DNA of 64,000 bases from Vibrio sp. SNU_ST1 (lineage in GTDB: Bacteria > Pseudomonadota > Gammaproteobacteria > Enterobacterales > Vibrionaceae), in the NCBI RefSeq assembly GCF_030563405.1, contig NZ_CP130748.1:62001-126000 (forward strand). The letters are read 5' to 3'. The notes beneath the pieces were generated by a model that was not told the origin of the DNA, searched no databases, and was given only the letters and a program-made list of their open reading frames with translations. Made by a program: the position numbers and the translations under genes. Shown piece after piece: positions 19,090 to 26,972 of the stretch; the first letter of the stretch is position 1; every line of letters starts with the position of its first letter.

Positions 19090-19240
19090 TTTTCCACAAT
19101 GCAGGATCGTAAAAAGATCGTTGATCATCTGTTCGATCTGTAAAATTATTCTTTATTTTCAGTGCTTTATTGTTGTTTTTTGATTTGTTAACCTTAGTTC
19201 TCAACAGGGTGGATAAATAATATAAACAGAGTTATCCACA
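19090..19240. other. DnaA-box and GATC cluster upstream of polA
   Basis: The gap between ryhB and polA (19021-19391) is AT-rich. It holds a perfect DnaA box TTATCCACA (19232-19240), an opposite-strand near match GGTGGATAA (19208-19216), TTTTCCACA (19090-19098), and four GATC sites within 34 bases (19105, 19116, 19123, 19135). I see no gene here. It resembles a DnaA-binding region, but none of the usual oriC neighbours are present. Confidence 0.5.
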
Positions 19241-19391
19241 GAACGCTTGCATCTAAGAACAAAAAATAACAACAAATCGATTATAACGAATACAACCGAG
19301 TGAACGGATACAGATCGACAACATGGAATCCAACCAACAGACGTGGCATTCTTAACAGATAATTTCTGTACTTACTGGATTCACAAATATT

Positions 19392-22190
19392 ATGGCTCGT
19401 ATTCCTGATAATCCATTGATTCTGATCGATGGCTCTTCTTACCTATATCGCGCGTTCCATGCTTACCCTGGCACCATGAGCAATGGTGATATTCCAACTA
19501 ACGCTGTTTACGGTGTGGTTAATATGCTACGCAGCATGATGCGTCAATTTGCTTCTGATCGTATTGCGGTAATTTTTGATGCGAAAGGAAAGACGTTCCG
19601 TGATGACATGTACCCAGAGTACAAAGCAAACCGTCCACCTATGCCTGACGATCTTCGTTGCCAGATAGAACCATTGCACAATGTGATCCGTGCGATGGGT
19701 TTGCCACTGATCTCTATTCCCGGCGTTGAAGCGGATGACGTGATTGGTACGCTTGCTTCTCAAGCTTCTGCGATTGGTATGCCAGTACTTATCAGTACTG
19801 GTGATAAAGATATGGCACAGTTAGTCGATGACAACGTTACTCTGATCAACACCATGACCAACGTGGTAATGGATCGCGAAGGTGTCATTGAGAAGTTTGG
19901 TATTCCTCCTGAGCTGATCATCGACTATCTCGCACTGATGGGCGATAAAGTGGATAACATTCCGGGTGTTCCAGGTGTGGGTGACAAGACAGCGACGGCT
20001 TTGTTGCAAGGCATTGGTAGTATAGAAAAACTGTATCAAAACCTCGATGATATTGCGGCGCTTGGCTTTCGTGGTTCGAAAACCATGGCTAAGAAGCTGA
20101 TTGATAATAAAGACAACGCTGAGATGTCTTATGAGCTTGCAACAATCAAGTTAGATGTTGAGCTTGAAGAGACGCCTGAGTCACTCGTCAAAGCACAACC
20201 TAATATCGATGAGCTTATCAAGCTGTATGGCCAGTTGGTGTTTAAATCTTGGCTGAACGAGTTACTTGAAGGTGGTAGTGGTGTCGTTGAAGCTGATGAA
20301 AGATCGGGTGCGGTACGCAGCAGCACTTCAACAGCGACCTCTACTGTAGAAATGAATACGTCTGCAGTGACAATTGACCGAAGTAATTACGAAACCATCC
20401 TGGATGAAGCGTCATTCAATGTATGGCTAGAGAAGCTCAAAGCAGCCGAAGTGTTTGCCTTTGATACCGAGACTGACAGCCTCGATTACATGGTCGCTAA
20501 CCTTGTGGGTCTATCATTCGCAACCGAAGAAGGCGTTGCCGCTTACGTGCCTGTTGCTCATGATTACTTAGACGCACCGCAACAGTTGGATCGCGATTGG
20601 GTGCTTGAGCAGCTGAAACCGATTCTAGAAGATGACGCGCAAGCAAAAGTGGGTCAAAACCTAAAATACGATATGAGTGTGTTAGCGCGCTACGGTATCG
20701 AGATGAAAGGCATTAAGTTCGATACCATGTTGGCGTCATACGTTTTCAATAGTGTAGGTGGCAAGCATGATATGGACAGCCTAGCGCTGCGCTTCCTACA
20801 GCACAGCTGCATCTCATTTGAGCAAATCGCAGGTAAAGGTAAGAAACAGCTTACTTTCAACCAGATTGAGCTGGGTGAAGCCGCTCCATATGCCGCAGAA
20901 GATGCTGACGTGACACTACGTCTGCATAACCGCCTGATGGAAAACATCGAGCAAGATGAAAAGCTTAAAACCATCTATGAAGAAATCGAAGTACCACTGA
21001 TTCCTGTGATGTCTCGCATTGAGCGCACCGGTGTGTTCATCGATGACATGCTGTTAGGGGCTCAATCGCAAGAGATTGCAGTTCGTCTGGATGAGCTAGA
21101 GCAGAAAGCTTACGAGATTGCAGAGCAAGAGTTCAACATGAACTCACCAAAACAGCTGCAAGCGATCCTGTTTGAGAAAATGGGTCTGCCAGTTATCAAG
21201 AAAACGCCATCAGGTGCACCTTCAACCAACGAAGAAGTGCTTCAAGAGCTGGCGCTTGATTACCCGCTACCTAAGCTGATCATTGAGTATCGTGGTCTTG
21301 CGAAGCTTAAGTCGACGTACACAGATAAACTGCCGAAGATGATCAACGCTGAAACGGGTCGTGTTCATACGTCTTACCATCAAGCGGTGACCGCGACGGG
21401 CCGTTTGTCTTCGACTGATCCAAACCTACAGAACATCCCAATTCGTAATGAAGAAGGTCGTCGTATCCGCCAAGCATTCGTTGCACAACATGGTTGGAAG
21501 ATTCTAGCGGTCGATTACTCTCAAATTGAATTGCGTATCATGGCGCACCTATCAGGTGACAAAGCGCTGCTGGAAGCATTCCAACAAGGCAAAGATATCC
21601 ACGCGGCAACGGCTGCTGAGATCATTGGCGTTGATATTGAGAGTGTGACCACTGAACAACGTCGTCGTGCTAAAGCCGTTAACTTTGGTCTTATCTACGG
21701 CATGAGTGCCTTTGGTTTGGCTAAGCAGCTGGGTATTCCGCGTGGTGAAGCACAACACTACATGGACACCTACTTCGAACGCTACCCTAGCGTTATGCAG
21801 TACATGGAAGACACTCGCAGTGCTGCTTCAGAGCAAGGCTTCGTTGAAACCATTTATGGTCGTCGTTTGCATCTTCCTGAAATCCAATCTCGTAATGGCA
21901 TGCGTCGTAAAGCGGCTGAACGTGCGGCTATCAATGCGCCAATGCAAGGTACGGCGGCAGATATTATCAAGAAAGCGATGTTGTTAGTGGATGAGTGGAT
22001 TCAAGCCGAAGGCGATGGTCGTGTGAAGCTATTGATGCAAGTACACGATGAATTGGTATTTGAAGTTCAAGAGTCAGCTTTAGCCGAAATTGAAAGTAAA
22101 GTACAACAATTGATGGAGTCAGCGGCTGATCTAGAAGTACCGTTAGTCGCGGAAGCAGGCCACGGTGACAACTGGGATCAAGCCCACTAA
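19392..22190 (+). CDS. polA: DNA polymerase I
   Basis: The 932-residue enzyme carries out Okazaki-fragment processing and repair synthesis. All three domains are present. The 5' nuclease (1-290) has [22 protein letters not shown] and [18 protein letters not shown]. The proofreading domain (about 325-515) keeps all acidic residues in [19 protein letters not shown] and YAAEDADVT. The polymerase domain carries motif A ([15 protein letters not shown]), motif B ([20 protein letters not shown]) and motif C ([10 protein letters not shown]). It is monocistronic, with its own terminator at 22224. Length matches E. coli (928). Confidence 0.97.
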   Translation: MARIPDNPLILIDGSSYLYRAFHAYPGTMSNGDIPTNAVYGVVNMLRSMMRQFASDRIAVIFDAKGKTFRDDMYPEYKANRPPMPDDLRCQIEPLHNVIRAMGLPLISIPGVEADDVIGTLASQASAIGMPVLISTGDKDMAQLVDDNVTLINTMTNVVMDREGVIEKFGIPPELIIDYLALMGDKVDNIPGVPGVGDKTATALLQGIGSIEKLYQNLDDIAALGFRGSKTMAKKLIDNKDNAEMSYELATIKLDVELEETPESLVKAQPNIDELIKLYGQLVFKSWLNELLEGGSGVVEADERSGAVRSSTSTATSTVEMNTSAVTIDRSNYETILDEASFNVWLEKLKAAEVFAFDTETDSLDYMVANLVGLSFATEEGVAAYVPVAHDYLDAPQQLDRDWVLEQLKPILEDDAQAKVGQNLKYDMSVLARYGIEMKGIKFDTMLASYVFNSVGGKHDMDSLALRFLQHSCISFEQIAGKGKKQLTFNQIELGEAAPYAAEDADVTLRLHNRLMENIEQDEKLKTIYEEIEVPLIPVMSRIERTGVFIDDMLLGAQSQEIAVRLDELEQKAYEIAEQEFNMNSPKQLQAILFEKMGLPVIKKTPSGAPSTNEEVLQELALDYPLPKLIIEYRGLAKLKSTYTDKLPKMINAETGRVHTSYHQAVTATGRLSSTDPNLQNIPIRNEEGRRIRQAFVAQHGWKILAVDYSQIELRIMAHLSGDKALLEAFQQGKDIHAATAAEIIGVDIESVTTEQRRRAKAVNFGLIYGMSAFGLAKQLGIPRGEAQHYMDTYFERYPSVMQYMEDTRSAASEQGFVETIYGRRLHLPEIQSRNGMRRKAAERAAINAPMQGTAADIIKKAMLLVDEWIQAEGDGRVKLLMQVHDELVFEVQESALAEIESKVQQLMESAADLEVPLVAEAGHGDNWDQAH

Positions 22191-22223
22191 TCAGTTTTCG
22201 ACCTTATTGACTAAATTAGTATG

Positions 22224-22252
22224 AGCCAGTGCACAAACGCTGGCTTTTTTTT
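22224..22252 (+). terminator. Terminator after polA
   Basis: AGCCAG (22224-22229) pairs with CTGGCT (22240-22245), with flanking partial pairs, followed by seven T. Confidence 0.8.
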
Positions 22253-22288
22253 GTCTCGAATAAAGTTGAGTTGTAGAAAGGGATTAGG

Positions 22289-22358
22289 TGTTTTAATAAA
22301 ACATTCATGAAAAAAAACTACAAAAGTTGTTTTCATTTCTGAGCAATTGTTGTACATT
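22289..22358 (+). promoter_or_regulatory. Spot 42 promoter region with upstream palindrome
   Basis: TACATT at 22353-22358 sits seven bases before the Spot 42 start and is a good -10; the -35 (around 22330) is weak. Upstream lies a perfect palindrome TGTTTTAATAAAACA (22289-22303). In E. coli cAMP-CRP represses spf, but this palindrome is not a clear CRP site. Confidence 0.45.
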
Positions 22359-22364
22359 AATCTC

Positions 22365-22469
22365 GTAGGGTACAGAGGTAAGATGTTCTATCTTTCAGAC
22401 CTTTTGTTTCACGTTATTGGATTAGGCTGATTCAGCCGCCCCAGCCAGCATTTGGCTGGGGCGTTTTTT
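22365..22469 (+). ncRNA. spf: Spot 42 small RNA
   Basis: Spot 42 is an Hfq-dependent sRNA that represses secondary carbon-use genes when glucose is available. The 5' half is nearly identical to the E. coli RNA: GTAGGGTACAGAGGTAAGAT at 22365, then TTCTATCTTTCAGACCTTTT. The 3' end has the classic terminator GCCCCAGCC-GGCTGGGGC with a T-run ending near 22469, giving about 105 nt. The genomic position between polA and engB is also the same as in E. coli. Confidence 0.97.
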
Positions 22470-22849
22470 CTTGTGCGAAAGAAAAATATTTCCAACCTAT
22501 AATTCCCTCGTTAATCTGCTTCTTTTTAATACCTTTTCTATTCTTCTCGAAACTTTCTCTCTATCACTTGATTTGTCTTAAATCTGGAATTTGATCAGCA
22601 ATTGGTAATTTAAATCCGTCTCTAAGTGGATTGTTTTATTCTTGGAAATAACTTTTATTTTACAAGTTACTCATAATGCATTGATCACTTATGTCTTATT
22701 TATCAGTGCATTGAGTGGGTGAATGCTCAATGTAATCCATGATTTCTTGTTGTTTTTCGGTACTGAATTTAAGTGCTTCGGCTGTGATCTGGATGGATTG
22801 CGCCATAGAAAAGATATTGTTGGTCGCTTTGACTCACGAATTTACAGGT
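22470..22849. other. Gene-poor gap between Spot 42 and the engB terminator
   Basis: An AT-rich stretch of about 380 bases. The only reading frame with any appeal is a leftward 36-codon frame at 22696-22806 (begins MAQSIQITAEALKFSTE), with no ribosome-binding site. It could be a gene remnant; I do not call it a gene. Confidence 0.4.
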
Positions 22850-22883
22850 AAAAAAATACCCCACCTATAAAAGGCAGGGTATT
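22850..22883 (-). terminator. Terminator after engB
   Basis: Read leftward: AATACCC (22877-22883) TG CCT, a short loop, AGG TG GGGTATT (22855-22861), then a run of T. It lies about 70 bases past the engB stop. Confidence 0.82.
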
Positions 22884-22951
22884 GATAAGGCTAAATCACT
22901 GGTTGTCAGTGCTTTTCCCTCTAATTATAGGTATAGCTCTAGATAGAGGAA

Positions 22952-23611
22952 CTACTCTGAGTCGTTTTGCTCTTCGTCAGCTAATTCATCAAGGATTTGA
23001 TCGGCAAATACCGGAGCAAACCACTCATCCATCTTGGCACGCAGTTGGTCAACGCCGATGCCCTTCATTGAAGAGAAGACATCAACCGCAACATCACCAC
23101 CGAAAGATTTCGCATCGTTACGGATTTTCAGTAGCTGTGCTTTACGCGCGCCACTCTTCAGTTTGTCTGCTTTTGTTAACAAAACCTGTACTGGGATGCG
23201 GCTATCGATAGCCCAGTAGATCATTTGTTGGTCAAGGTCCTTCATTGGGTGACGGATATCCATCAATACCACTAAACCTTTTAGGCTTTCGCGTCGTTGT
23301 AGGTATTCACCTAGCGACTTCTGCCATTTTTTCTTCATCTCAAGCGGTACTTGAGCGAAGCCATATCCCGGTAAATCGACAATATGACAGCCGTCGGTAA
23401 CCTTAAATAGGTTAATTAGCTGAGTTCGACCTGGGGTTTTACTGGTTTTCGCCAAGCTTTTTTGGTTTGTAACGCGGTTTAGTGCGCTAGATTTACCAGC
23501 ATTGGAGCGTCCTGCAAACGCAATTTCGATCCCTTCGTCTTCTGGTAAGTGACGAATATCAGGTGCACTGGTAATGAAATGCGTGTTTTGATAATGAATT
23601 TTTACGCTCAC
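22952..23611 (-). CDS. engB: Ribosome biogenesis GTP-binding protein EngB (YihA/YsxC)
   Basis: An essential TrmE-Era-type GTPase for 50S subunit assembly. The 219-residue product shows G1 [10 protein letters not shown]2 with KTPGRT, G3 DLPGYG and G4 LTKADK. I chose GTG 23611 ([12 protein letters not shown]), with GGAG six bases upstream; the longer frame to 23761 begins at the next gene's edge and lacks similarity. The C-terminal tail is acidic ([11 protein letters not shown]). It is divergent from the cytochrome c4 gene. Confidence 0.95.
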   Translation of the reverse strand: MSVKIHYQNTHFITSAPDIRHLPEDEGIEIAFAGRSNAGKSSALNRVTNQKSLAKTSKTPGRTQLINLFKVTDGCHIVDLPGYGFAQVPLEMKKKWQKSLGEYLQRRESLKGLVVLMDIRHPMKDLDQQMIYWAIDSRIPVQVLLTKADKLKSGARKAQLLKIRNDAKSFGGDVAVDVFSSMKGIGVDQLRAKMDEWFAPVFADQILDELADEEQNDSE

Positions 23612-23759
23612 TGTTAACTCCATCTCGACTTTGTGTAGTCGATTGATTACTTTTTTGTGAATTTGTGTAAAATAACCGTGCTCGGCATAAGGTCGCCTAT
23701 TGTACCATGAGTGGCAACATAGAGTGGTACTGGAAGCTTGATAATTATAATGGAATGTC

Positions 23760-24377
23760 ATGAAGAAATTAGCGCTAATTTTGAGTCTTTTAGCCAGCTG
23801 CTCAGTATGGGCTCAAGGTAGTATTGAAGCTGGTAAAGCCAAATCACAAACATGTGTTGCCTGCCACGGTGCTGACGGCAACAGTCTGATCACTCAGTAC
23901 CCTAAGCTGGCTGGTCAACACGAGAAATACCTAGAGAAGCAGTTAAAAGAGCTTAAGCTAGGTATGACGAGTGGTGGTAAGCAAGGTCGTTATGAACCTG
24001 TAATGGGTGCAATGGCGATGCCTTTATCTGAAGAAGATATGGCTGACCTAGCGGCATACTACGCATCTCTCCCTATCTCTAGTAACTCTACTCCTGAAAA
24101 TGTAGTAGATGAAGGTAAGGTTCTTTACACTGCGGGTAATGCAGAACGCGGCGTAACGGCTTGTATTGCTTGCCACGGCCCTCGTGGTAATGGTACCGAA
24201 CTTTCTGGTTTCCCTAAGATTTCAGGTCAGCACGCAGATTACATCAAGGCTCAACTTGAGAAATTCCGCGATGGTAACCGTAATAACGACATGAATGCGA
24301 TGATGCGTGATGTAGCTAAAAAGTTAACAGACGCAGATATTGATACCTTATCGAAGTACGTTGGTGGTTTACACTAA
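23760..24377 (+). CDS. Dihaem cytochrome c4
   Basis: A 205-residue periplasmic electron carrier. A signal peptide ([20 protein letters not shown]) is followed by two cytochrome c domains, each with a CxxCH haem site: CVACH at 32-36 and CIACH at about 134-138. Methionines suitable as axial ligands follow in each half (AMAMP, DMNAMMR). Cytochrome c4 passes electrons from the bc1 complex to terminal oxidases, especially cbb3. It is known next to polA/engB in other vibrios and pseudomonads. Its terminator is at 24439. Confidence 0.93.
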   Translation: MKKLALILSLLASCSVWAQGSIEAGKAKSQTCVACHGADGNSLITQYPKLAGQHEKYLEKQLKELKLGMTSGGKQGRYEPVMGAMAMPLSEEDMADLAAYYASLPISSNSTPENVVDEGKVLYTAGNAERGVTACIACHGPRGNGTELSGFPKISGQHADYIKAQLEKFRDGNRNNDMNAMMRDVAKKLTDADIDTLSKYVGGLH

Positions 24378-24438
24378 TATGTCGGTTTCTTGCTCTTAGC
24401 CAGAGTAATGAAATGTACGTTCGAGCGAGATTGAAGAG

Positions 24439-24474
24439 ACGCCCCGATCAGTAATGGTTGGGGCGTTTTCTTTT
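24439..24474 (+). terminator. Terminator after cytochrome c4
   Basis: ACGCCCC (24439-24445) and GGGGCGT (24460-24466) form the stem, followed by TTTTCTTTT. Confidence 0.8.
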
Positions 24475-24543
24475 GTGTTGATTTTATATATCCGGTTTGT
24501 GTTAATGTCTAATTTATCAATGCGCGTTCGAATTGTGTACAAA

Positions 24544-24588
24544 AGTGTGAGCTCGCACTCTTGTAGTCTTTTTGTAAAAAGGTAAAGT
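24544..24588 (+). promoter_or_regulatory. Promoter and palindrome of the CsrB-like RNA
   Basis: TTGTAG (24561-24566) and TAAAGT (24583-24588), 16 bases apart, form a plausible promoter. Immediately upstream lies a 16-base palindrome AGTGTGAGCTCGCACT (24544-24559), with one mismatched pair. GacA/UvrY/VarA-type regulators are known to bind palindromes upstream of csrB-family genes, so this is a candidate site; that is inference. Confidence 0.5.
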
Positions 24589-24593
24589 AGCCG

Positions 24594-24848
24594 CCATCAG
24601 CTAGGAGCTGACTTAGATACGGATGGTCATCTAGTCTAACGGTATAGACAGAAACGGATCAGGCTAGGACAGCCCAGCAACAAGGTGTTAGAAAAGGATA
24701 GCCAAAACTCATCAGGACGATGAACAACAAACAAATTTGGCATGGAAAGCACCAATAACAAATGGAGATTTGTGTACCAAGTTGAGTATGCAAATTTTGG
24801 CCGATATAGGCAGATTTAGAGAGCGATAGGTTTTCCTATCGCTTTTTT
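24594..24848 (+). ncRNA. CsrB/RsmZ-type CsrA-sequestering small RNA
   Basis: The stretch holds eight GGA motifs (24604, 24621, 24656, 24667, 24696, 24715, 24744, 24764), and several lie in hairpin loops: TCAGC-TAGGA-GCTGA, GGCT-AGGAC-AGCC, TCATC-AGGAC-GATGA and ACAAAT-GGAG-ATTTGT. That is the hallmark of RNAs that titrate the translational regulator CsrA. The 3' end is a perfect terminator, AGCGATAGG TTTT CCTATCGCT plus T-run. Estimated length is about 255 nt, like E. coli CsrC. Vibrios carry several such RNAs (csrB, csrC, csrD); which one this is I cannot say. No protein frame fits here. Confidence 0.85.
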
Positions 24849-24934
24849 TATTGATTTGATGAAAAAACACCCAATACCTCTCCACTATAAACTCAGTTTC
24901 TGGTATGTTTCGCATCCCTGTTTAAGGATGTGCT

Positions 24935-25573
24935 ATGTATACTTGTCCCTTATGCCATCACCAAGGCGTGAATCACTATTTTGAAGACAAACGCAGAGCC
25001 TATCTGCAGTGTCAGCAATGTGAACTGGTATTTGTTAAACCTGAACAAAGGTTAGAAGCAAAAGAAGAAAAAGCACACTATGATCTCCATGAGAACGATC
25101 CTAGTGATGCAGGCTATCGCCGTTTTCTATCTCGCATCGCGGATCCACTAACAGACAAAATTTCATCTAACTCACAAGGGTTGGATTTTGGTTGTGGCCC
25201 AGGCCCCACGCTATCTATTATGTTAGAAGAAGCCGGACACACCATGGAGTTGTACGATATCTATTACCACCCAGAAGCTTCTGTGTTGGAAAAAACGTAT
25301 GACTTTATGACTGCCACGGAGGTGATAGAGCATCTTTATCACCCAGACAAAGTGTGGCAGCAATGGTTGAATTTAGTTAAACCCAAGGGCTGGATTGGTC
25401 TTATGACTAAGCTAGTAATAGACGTAGACGCGTTTGCTGGTTGGCACTACAAGAATGACCCGACACATGTCGTCTTCTTTAGTCGTCAAACATTCCAGTT
25501 TTTGGCAGAGCGGGATAAGCTCGAACTAGAATTTTTTGGAAATGATGTAATTTTACTGAGGAAAGTGCAGTAA
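24935..25573 (+). CDS. Zinc-ribbon class I SAM-dependent methyltransferase
   Basis: The 212-residue product starts with a zinc ribbon (CPLCHH at 4-9 and CQQCE at about 29-33), followed by a Rossmann-type methyltransferase domain with motif I LDFGCGPGPTLS at about residues 85-96 and the MTATEVIEHL block typical of UbiG-like members. The substrate is unknown. The zinc ribbon suggests a nucleic-acid or protein target, but this is inference. AAGGA precedes the start, and the stop overlaps the yihI start (TAATG), so the two are probably cotranslated. Confidence 0.85.
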   Translation: MYTCPLCHHQGVNHYFEDKRRAYLQCQQCELVFVKPEQRLEAKEEKAHYDLHENDPSDAGYRRFLSRIADPLTDKISSNSQGLDFGCGPGPTLSIMLEEAGHTMELYDIYYHPEASVLEKTYDFMTATEVIEHLYHPDKVWQQWLNLVKPKGWIGLMTKLVIDVDAFAGWHYKNDPTHVVFFSRQTFQFLAERDKLELEFFGNDVILLRKVQ

Positions 25574-26130
25574 TGGGTCGTAGTAAGAAATCAAGAAAGC
25601 CGGGAGCACTTGGCGCTCCGGAGCCTATGGTTACTCGTAACCGTAGTGAATCTGATGTTGAAGGTCGTGAACGTAAGCGTGTTAAAAAGCGTAAAGGCCT
25701 TAAGTCTGGCAGCCGTCACTCTGATGGTAGCGAAGCAAAACAGCGTAAAGCTGCACTAGCTCGCGATCCTCGTTTAGGCAGCAAGAAAAAAATCCCGCTG
25801 ATCGTTGAACCAGCGAAGAAGCCGACGAAACAAGAGCGCAAGCTATCTAACGAACAAGAGTTAGAGATGCTTGAGAATGATGCTCAACTGAACACACTGC
25901 TAGATCGTATCGAAAATGGTGAAAACCTAGGTGCAGGTCTGCAGAAGTTTGTTGATGAGAAGCTTGATCGTATTGAACACCTAATGGGCCGCTTAGGTCT
26001 ACTAGAGCCAGAAGACGATGAAGATGAGATCTTCTTAGAAGCACCAGTTGCCTCTAAGAAGAAAGCAAGCTCTGACGAAGACTTGCTATCTCAATTCGAA
26101 GATTTCGACTTAGACAGCTTTAAAGGTTAA
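25573..26130 (+). CDS. yihI: Der GTPase-activating protein YihI
   Basis: YihI stimulates the GTPase Der (EngA) and so modulates 50S ribosome assembly. The 185-residue product has the typical very basic N-terminus (MGRSKKSRKPG, then RKRVKKRKGLKSG), the DPRLGSKKKIPL segment, the conserved helical core with LDRIENGENLGAGLQKFVDE, and an acidic C-terminal tail. It overlaps the methyltransferase stop by one base and is followed six bases later by the DUF2489 gene, forming a three-gene operon. As in E. coli, it is between engB and hemN. Confidence 0.93.
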   Translation: MGRSKKSRKPGALGAPEPMVTRNRSESDVEGRERKRVKKRKGLKSGSRHSDGSEAKQRKAALARDPRLGSKKKIPLIVEPAKKPTKQERKLSNEQELEMLENDAQLNTLLDRIENGENLGAGLQKFVDEKLDRIEHLMGRLGLLEPEDDEDEIFLEAPVASKKKASSDEDLLSQFEDFDLDSFKG

Positions 26131-26136
26131 TAGCCA

Positions 26137-26625
26137 ATGAACGTAACCTTATTAGCAATTGCTGGTGGAATTATCATTCTCGGCTTAGGCTCTTACGCAG
26201 GTTACCTTCTACTTCAAGTGAAGAAGCAGACGGAGTTGCAAAAGCAGCATCAAGCACTTGCCATTGAAAAACGTAACGCGACGATTTACGAAAACGTAAA
26301 TACTTTATGCTTAGCGGGTATTCAAGGCCAGTGTGACTTACCTGAGATCAGTATCCGAGTGTGTATCATTATGGATAATGTTCAGGGTGATGAGCGTGTT
26401 GATTTTGATTCTGAGTATCCTGCTCTTTCTGAGCTGTACCATATCGTAAAAGATATGGCTCGCGGAGATGCAAGACAGGAACTGACGAAAAAAGAGCGCA
26501 TGCAGCAGAATCTTACGCGCCATAAGGCTGAGACTCGCTTGAATGATGCGGTCATCGAAGATTTGAAAAGGTTGCAGGAGAAGGTTAAGCCTCTCAATAA
26601 CCAAATCAACATTCAGATGATCTAG
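26137..26625 (+). CDS. DUF2489 family membrane-anchored protein
   Basis: A 162-residue protein with one N-terminal membrane helix (about residues 3-26) and a soluble domain with three cysteines near its start (CLAGIQGQC, CII). The sequence fits the DUF2489 family, which has no assigned function and is usual between yihI and hemN in vibrios, as I recall. The C-terminal half is helical and charged. It probably faces the cytoplasm with a signal-anchor. It is followed by a strong terminator. Confidence 0.82.
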   Translation: MNVTLLAIAGGIIILGLGSYAGYLLLQVKKQTELQKQHQALAIEKRNATIYENVNTLCLAGIQGQCDLPEISIRVCIIMDNVQGDERVDFDSEYPALSELYHIVKDMARGDARQELTKKERMQQNLTRHKAETRLNDAVIEDLKRLQEKVKPLNNQINIQMI

Positions 26626-26693
26626 TCACTAAGACTATTTAATATAGAGGCTTGTTTAACTCTCCATTTTTAAGACGTGCTGCTTTTAATACC

Positions 26694-26734
26694 TATGCCT
26701 TTAAGACGCTTTGTCTTAAAGGCATATTGTTTTT
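26694..26734 (+). terminator. Long perfect hairpin terminator
   Basis: TATGCCTTTAAGAC (26694-26707) and GTCTTAAAGGCATA (26713-26726) form a perfect 14-base stem with a 5-base loop, then TTGTTTTT. It ends the methyltransferase-yihI-DUF2489 operon. Confidence 0.85.
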
Positions 26735-26972
26735 AAGTCGCCTTGCTTTTTAATAGACAATGTTAAATAAGCTTTCTTACCTTTTGCGTCTCGTTAATCC
26801 CGACGCTTTGTTAGTGATCAAGCTAGCAGTTCTGAGTTTTTGTCTGAAAAATTGATTTTGTCTTGGAACGACCTTACTGGTCGTGTGGCAAAATAACCCG
26901 TCTATATTTTAATGAATGTAAAATGATTTGAGAGACCTTAGGTTCTCGCGGATCTAAATTGGAAGTACCGCT
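26735..26972 (+). other. hemN leader region without a gene
   Basis: About 240 bases, AT-rich, holding the presumed hemN promoter. I looked for an FNR site (TTGAT-N4-ATCAA) because hemN is an oxygen-independent enzyme and saw none that was convincing. Confidence 0.4.

Noticed and set aside
19090..19240. A chromosome replication origin
   Set aside because: DnaA boxes and GATC sites are suggestive, but there is no mnmG, mioC, dnaA or parAB nearby, the cluster is small, and the AT-rich unwinding repeats are not evident.
22696..22806. Short leftward coding frame
   Set aside because: Only 36 codons, with no ribosome-binding site. Mentioned only as a possible remnant.
23612..23761. N-terminal extension of EngB
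   Set aside because: It lacks family similarity, and a good Shine-Dalgarno supports GTG 23611.
24712..24915. Leftward 67-codon reading frame
   Set aside because: It lies across the CsrB-like RNA and its terminator, has no ribosome-binding site and resembles nothing known.
26735..26972. FNR site controlling hemN
   Set aside because: Expected for an anaerobic enzyme, but no TTGAT-N4-ATCAA match was found.
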